Below, piece by piece: positions 29,028 to 38,591 of a stretch of DNA of 41,455 nt; within the stretch, counting starts at the first letter, position 1, and every line of letters begins with the position of its first letter. The translations under genes were made by a program, and so were the position numbers. This DNA is from Alphaproteobacteria bacterium (GTDB lineage Bacteria > Pseudomonadota > Alphaproteobacteria > Paracaedibacterales > CAITNM01). The notes beneath the pieces are model-generated. The model saw nothing but the letters and a program-made list of their open reading frames with translations. It made no database searches and was not told the origin of the DNA. The stretch is from contig CANKYV010000014.1 of NCBI GenBank assembly GCA_947487955.1, positions 1 through 41,455 on the forward strand, in the 5' to 3' direction.

Positions 29028-29635
29028 CAACACGTTTTAATCCATGCAGAAAATGGTTTTCTTGTTGCTTCCTTTTTATTTATATCTTTCCAAGAATACC
29101 AAGCTTCAATTTCAGGGTGCTCAATAAATCCATAATAATTCCATATAGGAGTTAAATCTTGATAATTTTTCGGTTTTAAAACGTGATTATCTGGCCTTTT
29201 TACTGAAAAAAAAGCACATAATTTTGTACCATGAGCTCGTGCAGCATTTTCTCTTTCTTGCATAAAGTTTCTATATAACTTCATACCTCTATATTTTGGT
29301 AAAAGTACAGATTCTCCGAAATAAAAAATCTTAGATACATCTAAACCTGATTTTTCAAAGGGCAAGCGAAAATCTTCGCGCTCATCTTCTAAGGGTGCAG
29401 CTGTTGTTGCACCAATTGCATTTTGGTTATCAAAAAGCATTAGTACGAAGCTATCTTTAATATTTAAATACCTGCTCAGATAGTCTTCTTCATAGGCTAT
29501 TGTTCCATCATATAAATATGGGTATTCCTTAAATACTTCAATACGCAACTGTGCTAGCTGATTTATGATTTCAGCTATTTCTTTTCCTCTATAAATTTTA
29601 AAATCAAATGTGTGTGTGATTTTTTGTGGTTGCAT
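29027..29635 (-). CDS. GNAT-family N-acetyltransferase, partner of the nitrilase
   Basis: A GNAT-fold protein. The acetyl-CoA-binding region is FGESVLLPKYRGMKLYRNFMQERENAARA (about 107-135), in which PKYRGMKL is the Q/RxxGxG/A-type loop. The C-terminal part (NYYGFIEHPEIEAWYSWKD) closes the domain. ATG 29635 is chosen because the upstream in-frame start is a TTG and the extra 20 residues are hydrophobic and unlike the family; neither has a Shine-Dalgarno sequence. It is translationally coupled to the nitrilase by TGATG. In YhcX-type proteins the GNAT domain precedes the amidase domain, the same order as here. Confidence 0.82.
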   Translation of the reverse strand: MQPQKITHTFDFKIYRGKEIAEIINQLAQLRIEVFKEYPYLYDGTIAYEEDYLSRYLNIKDSFVLMLFDNQNAIGATTAAPLEDEREDFRLPFEKSGLDVSKIFYFGESVLLPKYRGMKLYRNFMQERENAARAHGTKLCAFFSVKRPDNHVLKPKNYQDLTPIWNYYGFIEHPEIEAWYSWKDINKKEATRKPFSAWIKTC

Positions 29636-29819
29636 TTGTCTATGTACGAAAAAAACATTCCAAATAACTCTTGCAAAAAGAGTGAAGGTAATCAAGGTTA
29701 CGTGGTAAATGGGAGTAATTTTAAAGAGACAAAGAAGTAGCTAATCAGTAATAATCTAGCACTTGGCCTACATTACAAACTTGGGCATAATGGCCCAGAT
29801 ATATTCAATTTTTTTTCTA

Positions 29820-31775
29820 ATGATTGCACATAGTGAGCTATCAAATGCCGTTCGCTTTTTAAGTATTGATGCTGTTGAAAAAGCAAATTCTGGTCATCCA
29901 GGCATGCCAATGGGAATGGCAGATGTTGCAACGGTTTTATTTGAAAAACACTTAATGTTTAACCCAAATGATGCCAATTGGCCAAATCGAGATCGTTTTG
30001 TTTTATCAGCGGGTCATGGCTCAATGCTTCTCTATAGCCTTTTGTATTTAACAGGTTATCCAGAAGCAACGCTTGAACAGTTAAAAAATTTTCGCCAGTT
30101 ACACTCAAAAACACCAGGGCATCCTGAATATGGTCATCTTCCTGGTGTAGAAACAACAACAGGGCCGTTAGGGCAGGGTATAGCAACTGCTGTTGGAATG
30201 GCGTTGGCTGAGCGTATGCTAAATGCAAAATATCCAGAAGTTATTGATCATTACACCTATGTTATGGCAAGTGATGGCGATCTAATGGAAGGTATTAGCC
30301 ATGAAGCAGCGTCTCTTGCAGGGCACTTACAGCTCAATAAGCTAATTGTATTGTATGACGATAATGGTATCAGTATTGATGGTAAATGCGATTTATCCTT
30401 TTGTGATAATTCTCTTCTAAGGTTTGAAGCTTACGGCTGGAATGCAGAGCGCATTGATGGGCACGATAGTAATGCTGTTGATGCTGCTATTTCTAGGGCA
30501 AAAAAAAGTAATAAGCCAAGTTTGATCGCGTGTAAAACAACAATTGGTTTTGGCGCGCCAACAAAAGCAAATACCAGTGAAGCACATGGATCTCCTTTGG
30601 GTGCTGCTGAAATACAGGCAACGCGTGCTGCTTTAAATTGGCCGTATGAACCATTTGTTATTCCAGAGTCTATAATGAATTCTTGGCGTATGATTGGTAT
30701 GCGTCATCATTTAGTTTATGAGCAATGGAAAAATAAGACATCAAACACTATTCAAAAAGAACTGCAAGAACCGTGTATTGAAATTGATAAAGCTATTAGT
30801 GAATATAAGCAAAAAATAAAAAACGAGAAACACAGTGCTGCTACTCGAGTATTGTCACAGCAGGTTTTAGAAGTCATTGTACCCCTCTTGCCTCTAATCG
30901 GAGGCTCTGCCGATTTGACAGGATCAAATAATACAAAAACAAAATCTCAAACCGTAATTGCTGCACCAAATTATGAAGGTAATTATATTCATTACGGAGT
31001 GCGTGAACATGCTATGGCAGCGGTAATGAATGGTTTGAGCCTTTCAAAAGCTTTTATTCCCTATGGCGGAACTTTTTTAGTTTTCCTAGATTATTTAAAA
31101 CCAGCACTTCGTTTATCAGCATTAATGAAGCAGGGTGTAATTTATGTATTAACGCATGATTCCATTGGTCTTGGAGAAGATGGGCCAACTCATCAACCTA
31201 TTGAACATTTAGCGCATTTACGTTGCATTCCCAACGTTTTAACGTTTCGTCCTATGGATGCGATGGAAGTTGCAGAATGTTGGCAGTTGGCTGTGCAAAG
31301 CAGAAGTGCACCATCAGTTTTAGTGTTAACGCGCCAAAAACTCCCTTATTTAAGTGATTTACGCACTAATCACCTTGAAAATGCTTGTGCAAAAGGTGGA
31401 TATGTATTGATTGAAAAAACAGAAGCAGAAGTTACATTAATTGCATCTGGTTCTGAAGTTTCAATAGCTGTTGAGGCAGCAGATGCCTTAATGAAATTGA
31501 ATATTCTGGTGAGGGTTGTGTCTATGCCATGTATGGAATTATTTGCAAAACAATCACAGAGCTACAAAGATCAAGTATTAGGAAAAGGTATTCGCATAGG
31601 AATAGAAGCAGCGTGCGAGGGTGTTTGGCCTAAATATTTAGGTGAAAAAGGAATATTTATTGGAATGAATTCTTTTGGAGCATCAGCACCAGCAGGAGAT
31701 TTATATACACACTTTGGCATAAATGCTGATATCGTGATAAAAAGAGTAAAAAGCATTTTTGGGAAAATAGTATAA
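29820..31775 (+). CDS. tkt: Transketolase
   Basis: A TPP enzyme that moves two-carbon ketol units between pentose and hexose phosphates. I start at ATG 29820 (651 aa) because [28 protein letters not shown] then aligns with the E. coli TktA start; an upstream TTG or ATG would add 10-19 hydrophobic residues. Motifs: SGHPG for substrate and TPP binding, the TPP-binding [13 protein letters not shown] (about 150-162), EAHGSPLG (about 256-263), and [15 protein letters not shown] (about 446-460). It is the first gene of tkt-maeB-pepA; maeB follows after four bases. Confidence 0.95.
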   Translation: MIAHSELSNAVRFLSIDAVEKANSGHPGMPMGMADVATVLFEKHLMFNPNDANWPNRDRFVLSAGHGSMLLYSLLYLTGYPEATLEQLKNFRQLHSKTPGHPEYGHLPGVETTTGPLGQGIATAVGMALAERMLNAKYPEVIDHYTYVMASDGDLMEGISHEAASLAGHLQLNKLIVLYDDNGISIDGKCDLSFCDNSLLRFEAYGWNAERIDGHDSNAVDAAISRAKKSNKPSLIACKTTIGFGAPTKANTSEAHGSPLGAAEIQATRAALNWPYEPFVIPESIMNSWRMIGMRHHLVYEQWKNKTSNTIQKELQEPCIEIDKAISEYKQKIKNEKHSAATRVLSQQVLEVIVPLLPLIGGSADLTGSNNTKTKSQTVIAAPNYEGNYIHYGVREHAMAAVMNGLSLSKAFIPYGGTFLVFLDYLKPALRLSALMKQGVIYVLTHDSIGLGEDGPTHQPIEHLAHLRCIPNVLTFRPMDAMEVAECWQLAVQSRSAPSVLVLTRQKLPYLSDLRTNHLENACAKGGYVLIEKTEAEVTLIASGSEVSIAVEAADALMKLNILVRVVSMPCMELFAKQSQSYKDQVLGKGIRIGIEAACEGVWPKYLGEKGIFIGMNSFGASAPAGDLYTHFGINADIVIKRVKSIFGKIV

Positions 31776-31779
31776 AATC

Positions 31780-34086
31780 ATGCCACGCAGTATCTATGAA
31801 CAGTCTTTAAATTACCATTCACAACACCCAAAGGGTAAGTTAGAAATTACTGCAACTAAACCTCTTACAAATCCGCATGATCTGGCACTTGCTTATTCGC
31901 CGGGTGTTGCAGAGCCATGCTTGGAAATAGCTAAAGATCCATTAAAGGCAGCGCAATACACTATACGTGGAAATTTGGTTGGTGTTATCAGTAACGGAAC
32001 AGCAGTATTAGGGCTTGGAAACATTGGGGCATTGGCTTCAAAACCTGTTATGGAAGGTAAAGCTGTACTTTTTAAAAAATTTGCCGGTATCGATGCTTTT
32101 GATATTGAAATTAATGAAACAGACCCCCAAAAACTTGTTGATATTATTGCTGCATTGGAGCCAACTTTTGGCGGTATTAATCTTGAAGATATAAAAGCAC
32201 CAGAATGTTTTTACGTAGAACGAGAACTTGCTAAAAGAGTCAATATTCCAGTTTTGCACGACGATCAGCACGGTACGGCAATTATTGTTTGCGCTGCGAT
32301 GAAAAACGCACTGGAACTTGCCGGTAAGTCTTTAGATAAAATAAAAATGGTTGCGTCAGGTGCAGGCGCTTCTGCAGTTGCATGTTTAGAACTTCTTATA
32401 AAATTAGGATTACGCCGTGAAAACTTAATAGTGTGCGATCGTGATGGTGTAATATTTAAAGGTAGGGCTAACCTTGACCCATCAAAAGAAGCACTAGCTT
32501 CTGACACACCTCTTCGCACTCTTGAAGAAGCAATAAAAGGAGCTGATGTATTTTTAGGTCTCTCTAGTGCTGGGCTTATGAGTGCTGACATGGCTAAATC
32601 CATGGCTGATAACCCTATTATTTTTGCACTTGCAAATCCAGAGCCAGAAATTCGGCCGGAAATTGTACGAAAAGTTCGAGATGATGCAATCATGGCAACA
32701 GGTAGAACTGATTACCCAAATCAGGTTAATAATGCTTTATGTTTTCCTTATATATTTAGAGGAGCGCTTGATGTTGGCGCAACTTGTATTAATCATGAGA
32801 TGAAAGTTGCTTGTGTTGAAGCCATTGCAAGTATTGCCAAAGTTGAATGTGATGACTTTGTTGTTGCGGCTTATGGAGGAGAGAGATTAACTTTTGGTCG
32901 CGATTATATTATTCCAAAGCCTTTTGACAGGCGTCTATATGTGGAATTATCTTATGCAGTTGCTAAGGCTGCAGTTGACTCTGGAGTTGCAGCTAGACCT
33001 GTTAAAGATTGGGATGAATATCGTAATCAGCTAAAAGAAGCCATTTATCGTTCCGGTGTTGTCATGCGTCCAATTTTTGCGGCAGCAAAAGCTTATGCTG
33101 ATGATATACGTCTTGTTTTTGCTGAGGGTGAAGATGAAAGAGTTTTGCAAGCAGTTCAGACCATACGTGATGAAAAAATAGCTAAAGTTTTAGTTATTGG
33201 GCGTCCTGAGGTTATTGAGCGTCGTATTCAGCACCTGGGGTTAAGATTGGAAATGAATACCGATTTTGAAATCATTAATCCTCAGGATGACTCAAGATAC
33301 AAAGCTTACTGGCAAGCATATCATGAAATTATGGCACGAAAAGGTATCACACCAGATAATGCCAAAGAAATTATGCGTACTAACACAACGGTTATTGCTG
33401 CTATGATGTTGCATTTAGGTGATGCTGATACCATGATCTGCGGTTGTAATGGTAATTATCCTGATCATTTGATTCCCATTATGGAAGTTTTAGGTATTGC
33501 TGAAAATCAACATCGTTGTGCAGCTCTTTCGGCAATTGCTGTAGATAACCGCAAACTTGAGAGAGGGATTTTGTTTATTACAGATCCTTATGTAAATATT
33601 GACCCTACGGCTGAGCACTTAGCGGAAATCACTATCATGGCAGCTGAGCAAGTACGTTTGTTTGGTATAAAGCCAAAAATAGCCTTGATATCATATTCTA
33701 ATTTTGGTGCTGGAAGTCATCCTCAAGCAAAAAAAATGCGCCGTGCTATGGAGTTGATTAGAGATAGTGCACCCGAACTTGAAATTGAAGGAGAAATGCA
33801 CATTGATGCGGCATTAGATGAAAAAATTCGCGGTCATATATTTCCAAAAAATACATTAAAAGGTTCAGCAAATCTGCTTGTGATGCCAAATATAGATGTT
33901 GCAAATACAGCTCTAAATACTATTAAGATTTTAGCAAATGGACAAACAATTGGTCCTATTCTCATGGGAATCAAAGAATCTGCACATATTTGTACACCAA
34001 CCGCAAGACCTAGAACCTTAGTTAACCTTGCAGCAATCGCCGTTTCTAAGGCAAGATTACTTAAACAACAAAAGGAACCATCATGA
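31780..34086 (+). CDS. maeB: NADP-dependent malic enzyme (MaeB type, with phosphotransacetylase-like domain)
   Basis: Oxidative decarboxylation of malate to pyruvate. The 768 residues form two parts. The first is a malic-enzyme domain (1-about 425), with [11 protein letters not shown] (about 37-47), [10 protein letters not shown] (about 160-169), the Rossmann motif GAGASAVAC (about 191-199) and NPxPE-type [10 protein letters not shown]. The second is a C-terminal phosphotransacetylase-like domain (about 440-768), with [12 protein letters not shown] and the later [13 protein letters not shown]. In relatives the second domain is regulatory (acetyl-CoA sensing) rather than catalytic. It sits four bases after tkt and overlaps pepA by ATGA, so the three are one operon. 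Confidence 0.96.
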   Translation: MPRSIYEQSLNYHSQHPKGKLEITATKPLTNPHDLALAYSPGVAEPCLEIAKDPLKAAQYTIRGNLVGVISNGTAVLGLGNIGALASKPVMEGKAVLFKKFAGIDAFDIEINETDPQKLVDIIAALEPTFGGINLEDIKAPECFYVERELAKRVNIPVLHDDQHGTAIIVCAAMKNALELAGKSLDKIKMVASGAGASAVACLELLIKLGLRRENLIVCDRDGVIFKGRANLDPSKEALASDTPLRTLEEAIKGADVFLGLSSAGLMSADMAKSMADNPIIFALANPEPEIRPEIVRKVRDDAIMATGRTDYPNQVNNALCFPYIFRGALDVGATCINHEMKVACVEAIASIAKVECDDFVVAAYGGERLTFGRDYIIPKPFDRRLYVELSYAVAKAAVDSGVAARPVKDWDEYRNQLKEAIYRSGVVMRPIFAAAKAYADDIRLVFAEGEDERVLQAVQTIRDEKIAKVLVIGRPEVIERRIQHLGLRLEMNTDFEIINPQDDSRYKAYWQAYHEIMARKGITPDNAKEIMRTNTTVIAAMMLHLGDADTMICGCNGNYPDHLIPIMEVLGIAENQHRCAALSAIAVDNRKLERGILFITDPYVNIDPTAEHLAEITIMAAEQVRLFGIKPKIALISYSNFGAGSHPQAKKMRRAMELIRDSAPELEIEGEMHIDAALDEKIRGHIFPKNTLKGSANLLVMPNIDVANTALNTIKILANGQTIGPILMGIKESAHICTPTARPRTLVNLAAIAVSKARLLKQQKEPS

Positions 34087-35573
34087 AAATAGTATTTACA
34101 GATAAGGCGCCAAAAAGCAGCTTATTGGTTGCAAGTGTTTATGAGGATGGGAGCTTTGGTAGTGTTACTAAAGCTCTAGATAAAGCTGCTAACGGTTCAG
34201 TGAAATTATCTGTAGATAACACTGAATTTAACGGAAAAGCCGAGAAAATGTTGCGTTTACCTTCAGTAAATGGGCTAAATGGCCAGCTGATTTTGCTTGG
34301 CTTGGGAGATGCTAAAAATCATACCTCATTAATTTTAGAAAAAATCGGTGCTAGGCTTTTTGCATGCTTAAATAGCTTGCGCGAAAAAAAAGCTGTTATT
34401 GATTTATCAGATATACCTGGTGTAAAAAATCTACCAGTTGCTGAGTGTATAGCATACATTGCTTCTGGTGCACTTATTCGTTCATGGTCTTTTGACAAAT
34501 ACAAAACTAAGCGTGAAAAAGACGAAATTCCAGTGCTTAGTGAATTGGTTTTTGTAAGTCCTAATGTTAAAGAATCACAAAAAATTTTTGATAAGCTTGC
34601 AGCAATTGCAGGTGGGAGCCATCTAACAAGGCTTGTTGTTTCAGAGCCACCAAACATTGTTTATCCTGAATCAATGGCAAAATACGCTAAGGAGTTGAAA
34701 AAAATTGGCGTAAAAGTCCAGATTTTGGGTGAAAAAGAGATGAAAAAATTGGGCTTTGGTGCTTTGCTTGGCGTTGGCCAAGGTAGCATTCGTGAGTCTC
34801 AGCTAGTGATTATGCAGTGGATGGGCAACAAGTTTGGTCAAAAACCTATAGCAGTAGTTGGTAAGGGTATCACGTTTGATACCGGTGGGATTAATATTAA
34901 GCCTTCCAATGGCATGGAAGATATGAAATACGACATGGCAGGTTCAGGTGTTGTATTGGGACTTATGAAGTCTCTAGCAATGCGGAAAGCCAAAGTAAAT
35001 GTTGTAGGGGTTATGGCTTTAGCTGAAAACATGCCTTCAGGAGCAGCGCAGCGTCCATCAGATGTTGTCACTTCTCTTTCAGGACAAACTATTGAGATTT
35101 TAAATACAGATGCAGAAGGGCGTTTAGTCCTAGCTGATGCTCTTTGGTATACCCAGGATAAATTCAAACCTCAATACATGATTGACTTAGCTACTCTTAC
35201 AGGCGCTATTACTGTGGCTTTAGGATATGAATATGCTGGGTTATTTAGTAATAACGATAAGCTTTGTGATATGTTGACCAGTGCGGGAGAAACTGTCGGT
35301 GAACCGTTGTGGCGTCTCCCTATGGGCAAAGCATATGATAAAGACGTTAATTCCGATGTAGCTGACGTTAAAAATGTTGGTTCAGGTCGTGGTGCAGGTA
35401 GTATTACAGCGGCTCAATTCCTTGAGCGATTTGTCAACAAAACGCCTTGGGCGCATTTAGATATCGCTGGGATGGCCTGGGACAAAGCCGAAAAACCGCT
35501 GACAGGTAAAGGCGCTACCGGCTATGGCGTACGTTTACTTAATGAATTTTTCGCAAAGAATTTTGAAAAGTAA
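34083..35573 (+). CDS. pepA: Leucyl aminopeptidase (M17 family)
   Basis: A two-zinc or manganese exopeptidase that releases N-terminal residues from peptides. The N-terminal macro-like domain is about 1-160. The catalytic domain has VGKGITFDTGGINIKPS (about 258-274) with metal and catalytic Lys/Asp residues, MKYDMAGSG (about 281-289), and the M17 signature NTDAEGRLVLADAL (about 340-353). Its size of 496 aa is normal. Translation is coupled to maeB by a four-base overlap. Peptide breakdown suits an amino-acid-using, host-associated bacterium. Confidence 0.96.
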   Translation: MKIVFTDKAPKSSLLVASVYEDGSFGSVTKALDKAANGSVKLSVDNTEFNGKAEKMLRLPSVNGLNGQLILLGLGDAKNHTSLILEKIGARLFACLNSLREKKAVIDLSDIPGVKNLPVAECIAYIASGALIRSWSFDKYKTKREKDEIPVLSELVFVSPNVKESQKIFDKLAAIAGGSHLTRLVVSEPPNIVYPESMAKYAKELKKIGVKVQILGEKEMKKLGFGALLGVGQGSIRESQLVIMQWMGNKFGQKPIAVVGKGITFDTGGINIKPSNGMEDMKYDMAGSGVVLGLMKSLAMRKAKVNVVGVMALAENMPSGAAQRPSDVVTSLSGQTIEILNTDAEGRLVLADALWYTQDKFKPQYMIDLATLTGAITVALGYEYAGLFSNNDKLCDMLTSAGETVGEPLWRLPMGKAYDKDVNSDVADVKNVGSGRGAGSITAAQFLERFVNKTPWAHLDIAGMAWDKAEKPLTGKGATGYGVRLLNEFFAKNFEK

Positions 35574-35582
35574 GATAGTGAA

Positions 35583-35612
35583 AGTGATAGGTGGGTACGA
35601 TCCCCTATCACT
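35583..35612. terminator. Terminator after pepA, possibly shared
   Basis: AGTGATAGG (35583-35591) pairs with CCTATCACT (35604-35612) around a 12-base loop and is followed by ATTTATTTCTTT on the plus strand. It lies between the convergent ends of pepA and the secreted gene at 35623, so it may act for both. Confidence 0.7.
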
Positions 35613-35622
35613 ATTTATTTCT

Positions 35623-36207
35623 TTAGTGCTGAATTTTTGTTTCAAGAAATTCGATAATGCTATTCAAACTTTCGATTCTTTCAGGAAGTGTTTTATCAAA
35701 TTGGGCAGGATAATAAGCTAGCCTGTCCATGGCAGTATAACCATTTTTGTCTGGCTTTCCTGCCCAGTTTAAACGACTATTTCTTTTTTTGGTGTCGTTC
35801 ATTTCCTGCATTTTAGTGCGTGCTTGTGTTAGTGCATCAATAACTGCTTGCTGACTTGGCTGCATTGGCCATGCTTTGCCAAGAAATTCTTGAAAAAATA
35901 CTCTCACTAAATAAACATCTTCAACTTTTACAGCTTCTGTTAATGCTGTATCTAACTCAGCAGAGCTAGGAAATGTATTATTTTCAAGGGCTTCACTTAG
36001 AAAGCTATCTATTTGAGGGGATGCATGAACCATCAAATCCTTTATAGTTTTTGTCTGCATTTGCATCTTTATTGATGCGTCTACTTTTCTTAAAAAAACA
36101 CTATTTCTTGTATCATCAGGTACTGTCACATCAATCATCGCTGTCAATATAGTGCTGTTTAATAATAATATTGTTCCTAGTATTTTTAATTCGATATGTT
36201 TTCTCAT
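35623..36207 (-). CDS. Secreted hypothetical protein, 194 aa, with one ankyrin-like segment
   Basis: A signal peptide (about 1-23, cleavage near LTA-MID) precedes a mostly helical protein. The segment DKNGYTAMDRLAYY (about 152-165) recalls the start of an ankyrin repeat, and the helix ELDTALTEAVKVEDVYLVRVFF (about 84-105) could be part of another, but no full repeat array is seen. AGGAAA stands before the ATG and supports the start. It converges with pepA across a shared hairpin and is divergent from the other secreted gene at 36428. Confidence 0.7.
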   Translation of the reverse strand: MRKHIELKILGTILLLNSTILTAMIDVTVPDDTRNSVFLRKVDASIKMQMQTKTIKDLMVHASPQIDSFLSEALENNTFPSSAELDTALTEAVKVEDVYLVRVFFQEFLGKAWPMQPSQQAVIDALTQARTKMQEMNDTKKRNSRLNWAGKPDKNGYTAMDRLAYYPAQFDKTLPERIESLNSIIEFLETKIQH

Positions 36208-36427
36208 TATTTTTTCCTTAATTTACAAGATCCAGAACACATAATTTTTAGCAGTGGTGAAGCTGCTATCTTTAATATTTACCAGGAAAAAAATAATAAA
36301 AAGTAAAGTATATTTGAAAAAATTAATTATTTGTAAATTATTGTAAATAAATAGTTAATAAAAATCATTGAAATTTATCTTTTTTGCACTATTACCCTCT
36401 AATGGAAATTTCTTAGAGGTTTTTTTT

Positions 36428-37156
36428 ATGGAAAGGATTTTCTTAAGTATATTTTTATTATCAGTGCATCTTTGTGGAAGTGAAAATACATCAAGACTAG
36501 ATGACCACGAACCACCAATACCTGGTGTAAGCACAAACCAAAGATTTTTAGTTGGTATGCAGGAAATTGCGCATGATCTGCATTGCGACTGGTCTTTATA
36601 TGCTGTTGAAAGAAGCCTAGGTGTTCTTTCTGATTCGTATAGATTTAGCAGTACATTGGCTAGAGTAACTTTTAATGCTTGTACCCTTATCCCAGAACTT
36701 CGTCAGAGATCTGAAATTATTTCAGTAAGGCTTTCTGCAGAGGAATTAAATACTTTGCAGCACCATCTCTCGATAATTCGGCATCATATTGTAGAAATTG
36801 CTGAGCGTCAGGGATTAGATTTGCATGTTCCATTATTGCTAAAAACTGCACATCACGAAGATAGTAGCGTACTCGTTGCTTCAACTATGGTTGGTGCGTT
36901 TGCTCACCATCATAAAGAAAATATATTGTTTAAAACTTTTGCAGCAGCTGCTGAGGCTTGTGGTGCAGGGGATACAGCGCACTCTTTGAAAGAAACAAAT
37001 CTTTCTGAGATGTTTCATAATTTTGAAAGGATAGGGCCATTAGCGTCCTATATTAATGTCAGTAAATTTAAAAAAGAAGATAATTATCGAACAGAAGACA
37101 TTAATTGTTCATTAGATAAAATAAAACCAATCTTTCAAAAAGCTAAAGCTTGGTAA
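36428..37156 (+). CDS. Secreted hypothetical protein, 242 aa
   Basis: Not recognised. ATG 36428 is preferred over the TTG 60 bases upstream because GAGG lies eight bases before it and the remaining N-terminus (MERIFLSIFLLSVHLCGSE) is a compact signal peptide. The cysteine at its end is not in a proper lipobox. The mature part is helical and unusually rich in His, including HHLSIIRHHIVE and AHHHKE near residues 115-190. It forms a divergent pair with the secreted gene at 36207 and ends at a strong bidirectional terminator. Confidence 0.7.
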   Translation: MERIFLSIFLLSVHLCGSENTSRLDDHEPPIPGVSTNQRFLVGMQEIAHDLHCDWSLYAVERSLGVLSDSYRFSSTLARVTFNACTLIPELRQRSEIISVRLSAEELNTLQHHLSIIRHHIVEIAERQGLDLHVPLLLKTAHHEDSSVLVASTMVGAFAHHHKENILFKTFAAAAEACGAGDTAHSLKETNLSEMFHNFERIGPLASYINVSKFKKEDNYRTEDINCSLDKIKPIFQKAKAW

Positions 37157-37174
37157 GAACGAATAAGTGAATAA

Positions 37175-37207
37175 AAAAAGGGCTGAGATTTCTTTCCAGC
37201 CCTTTTT
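37175..37207. terminator. Strong bidirectional terminator
   Basis: AAAAAGGGCTG (37175-37185) and CAGCCCTTTTT (37197-37207) are perfect complements around an 11-base loop, giving T-runs on both strands. It lies between the convergent stops at 37156 and 37224 and serves both genes. Confidence 0.88.
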
Positions 37208-37223
37208 ATTTGGAAATCTTGAA

Positions 37224-37934
37224 TTAGCGACGATTGCCAAATAGGTGCAATAGTGCCAAGAACAAATTCAAGAAGTTCATGTAAAGTTGCAAAGCGCCAA
37301 ACAGTGCTTTTTTACCTGAAGTTTCGCTATCATCATTTGCATAGTAAAACTCTTTGATCATTTGCGTATCATAGGCTGTTAAACCCGTAAAAATTAGTAC
37401 AGAGAGTACTGAAATCGCAAACTGCATGGGTCCGCTATGCATGAACATATTTACTACACTTGCAATAATAATTCCAAGTAAGCCCATAAACAAGAATGAA
37501 CCAAACCTGCTCAAATCTCGCTGAGTCGTGTACCCATAAAGGCTGGTGCCTGCAAACATACCTGAGGTAATAAAGAAAACCTTAGTTATGCTTTCTCCAG
37601 TGTAAACCATAAATATACTTGCTAACGAAAGCCCCAGTACGCCCGAGTACGCCCAGAAAAGCGTTTGTGCATTTGCAAAACTCATTTTGTGAATACGTGC
37701 ACTCATGAAGAAAACCATTGCAAGTGGTGCAAATAGTACCACATAAGCAAGCGGCGTTCCAAAAATGAGTTGCATCATTTCAGGTGATTGAGCTGTTAGG
37801 TAAGCCGTTATTCCGGTAATACCCAATCCCAAAGCCATAAAGTTATAAACACGCTGCATGTACGTGCGCAAACCTGCGTCAATATCCCATGCACCTGCCG
37901 TTGTTCGTGTTGTTGGATCAAATTTATTGGACAT
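37224..37934 (-). CDS. BAX inhibitor-1/YccA-family membrane protein
   Basis: A seven-helix protein of 236 aa in the TMBIM/BI-1 family. The N-terminal tail is followed by RTYMQRVYNFMALGLGITG (about 23-41), the conserved first-helix motif. The later TAYDTQMIKEFY (about 191-202) and the C-terminal GALQLYMNFLNLFLALLHLFGNRR match the family end with its basic tail. Bacterial members (YccA, YbhL) interact with FtsH or act as pH-sensitive calcium leaks. AGGAGG lies six bases before the ATG. Single-gene unit between the bidirectional terminator and the toxin-antitoxin promoter. Confidence 0.93.
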   Translation of the reverse strand: MSNKFDPTTRTTAGAWDIDAGLRTYMQRVYNFMALGLGITGITAYLTAQSPEMMQLIFGTPLAYVVLFAPLAMVFFMSARIHKMSFANAQTLFWAYSGVLGLSLASIFMVYTGESITKVFFITSGMFAGTSLYGYTTQRDLSRFGSFLFMGLLGIIIASVVNMFMHSGPMQFAISVLSVLIFTGLTAYDTQMIKEFYYANDDSETSGKKALFGALQLYMNFLNLFLALLHLFGNRR

Positions 37935-38072
37935 AATTATCCTCCTTTTTCATATGGCAACATTCTAGCATGTTTTTTAAAATTTATCCAAAAAGTTAAA
38001 GTTTAGCGGGTAATACTTTTAGAAAAAATTATTTGATAGATATGTAAATTTTCGAGATTTTCTGAATAACTA

Positions 38073-38108
38073 TTGACAAATGGAGTATTTGCTATACAAG
38101 TATAGCAA
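38073..38108 (+). promoter_or_regulatory. Promoter and palindromic operator of the toxin-antitoxin pair
   Basis: TTGACA lies at 38073-38078. A perfect palindrome follows: TTGCTATAC (38089-38097), AA, GTATAGCAA (38100-38108). A ribbon-helix-helix antitoxin such as the one encoded downstream would bind this kind of site for autoregulation. The -10 box is ambiguous (TATACA is only 14 bases from TTGACA). The palindrome ends 26 bases before the antitoxin ATG. Confidence 0.65.
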
Positions 38109-38134
38109 TGATTTTTTTTGTCAAGACTTAATCA

Positions 38135-38347
38135 ATGCTAGCAATTAGATTACCTGAAAATATTGAAAAACGCCTTGCCTTACTTGCAAAGAAAACAGGT
38201 AGAACTAAAACTTATTACGCGAGAGTAGCTATTCTTGAGCATCTTGATGAGATGGAAGACACTTATCTTGCTATGAGTCGTCTGGAAAATTCTGGAAAAA
38301 TATGGACTCAAGAAGAACTAGAGGCGGAAATTGATCTGGCAGATTGA
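38135..38347 (+). CDS. Ribbon-helix-helix antitoxin (RelB-like)
   Basis: A 70-residue antitoxin. Residues 1-45 form a ribbon-helix-helix: strand LAIRLPENI, helix EKRLALLAKKTG, turn RTK, helix TYYARVAILEHLDEM. This is the DNA-binding dimer part. The acidic C-terminus (about 46-70, EELEAEIDLAD) is the usual toxin-wrapping tail. It should neutralise the downstream toxin and repress the shared promoter through the palindrome at 38089-38108. The toxin gene starts inside its last codons (17-base overlap). Confidence 0.88.
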   Translation: MLAIRLPENIEKRLALLAKKTGRTKTYYARVAILEHLDEMEDTYLAMSRLENSGKIWTQEELEAEIDLAD

Positions 38348-38591
38348 TTGGGATGATAGGGCTAGAAAAGAACTAAGATCTCTCGATTATCCTCTTCAAA
38401 AAAAGGTTCTTGAATATATGAGGGTAAGAGTCTCTAGTAATCCTAGAAATTTTGGTAAAGAGCTTATTGGAAATAAATCGAGCCTTTGGCGTTACTGTTT
38501 GGCCGATGTTCGCATTATTTGTAAAATTGATGATGATGTCGTTAGAGTGTTGGTTGTGTGTGTAGGGCACCGAAAAGATGTTTATGTTTGA
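38331..38591 (+). CDS. RelE/ParE-type toxin
   Basis: An 86-residue RelE-family protein, probably a ribosome-dependent mRNA interferase. Family marks are WDDRARKELRSLD (7-19), KVLEYMR, the GKELIGNKSSLWRYCLADVRIICKI stretch (about 43-67) with the RelE-type LWRY and RIIC strands, and the C-terminal VVCVGHRKDVYV with His-Arg and Tyr. Translation starts at TTG 38331, supported by GAGG six bases upstream, inside the antitoxin gene. It converges on gltX and overlaps its end by ten bases. Confidence 0.9.
   Translation: MIWQIDWDDRARKELRSLDYPLQKKVLEYMRVRVSSNPRNFGKELIGNKSSLWRYCLADVRIICKIDDDVVRVLVVCVGHRKDVYV

Noticed and set aside
32038-32693. Long minus-strand frames inside maeB and similar ones inside pepA, sucA and amn
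   Set aside because: They are antisense shadows of well-conserved genes with no start signals of their own.
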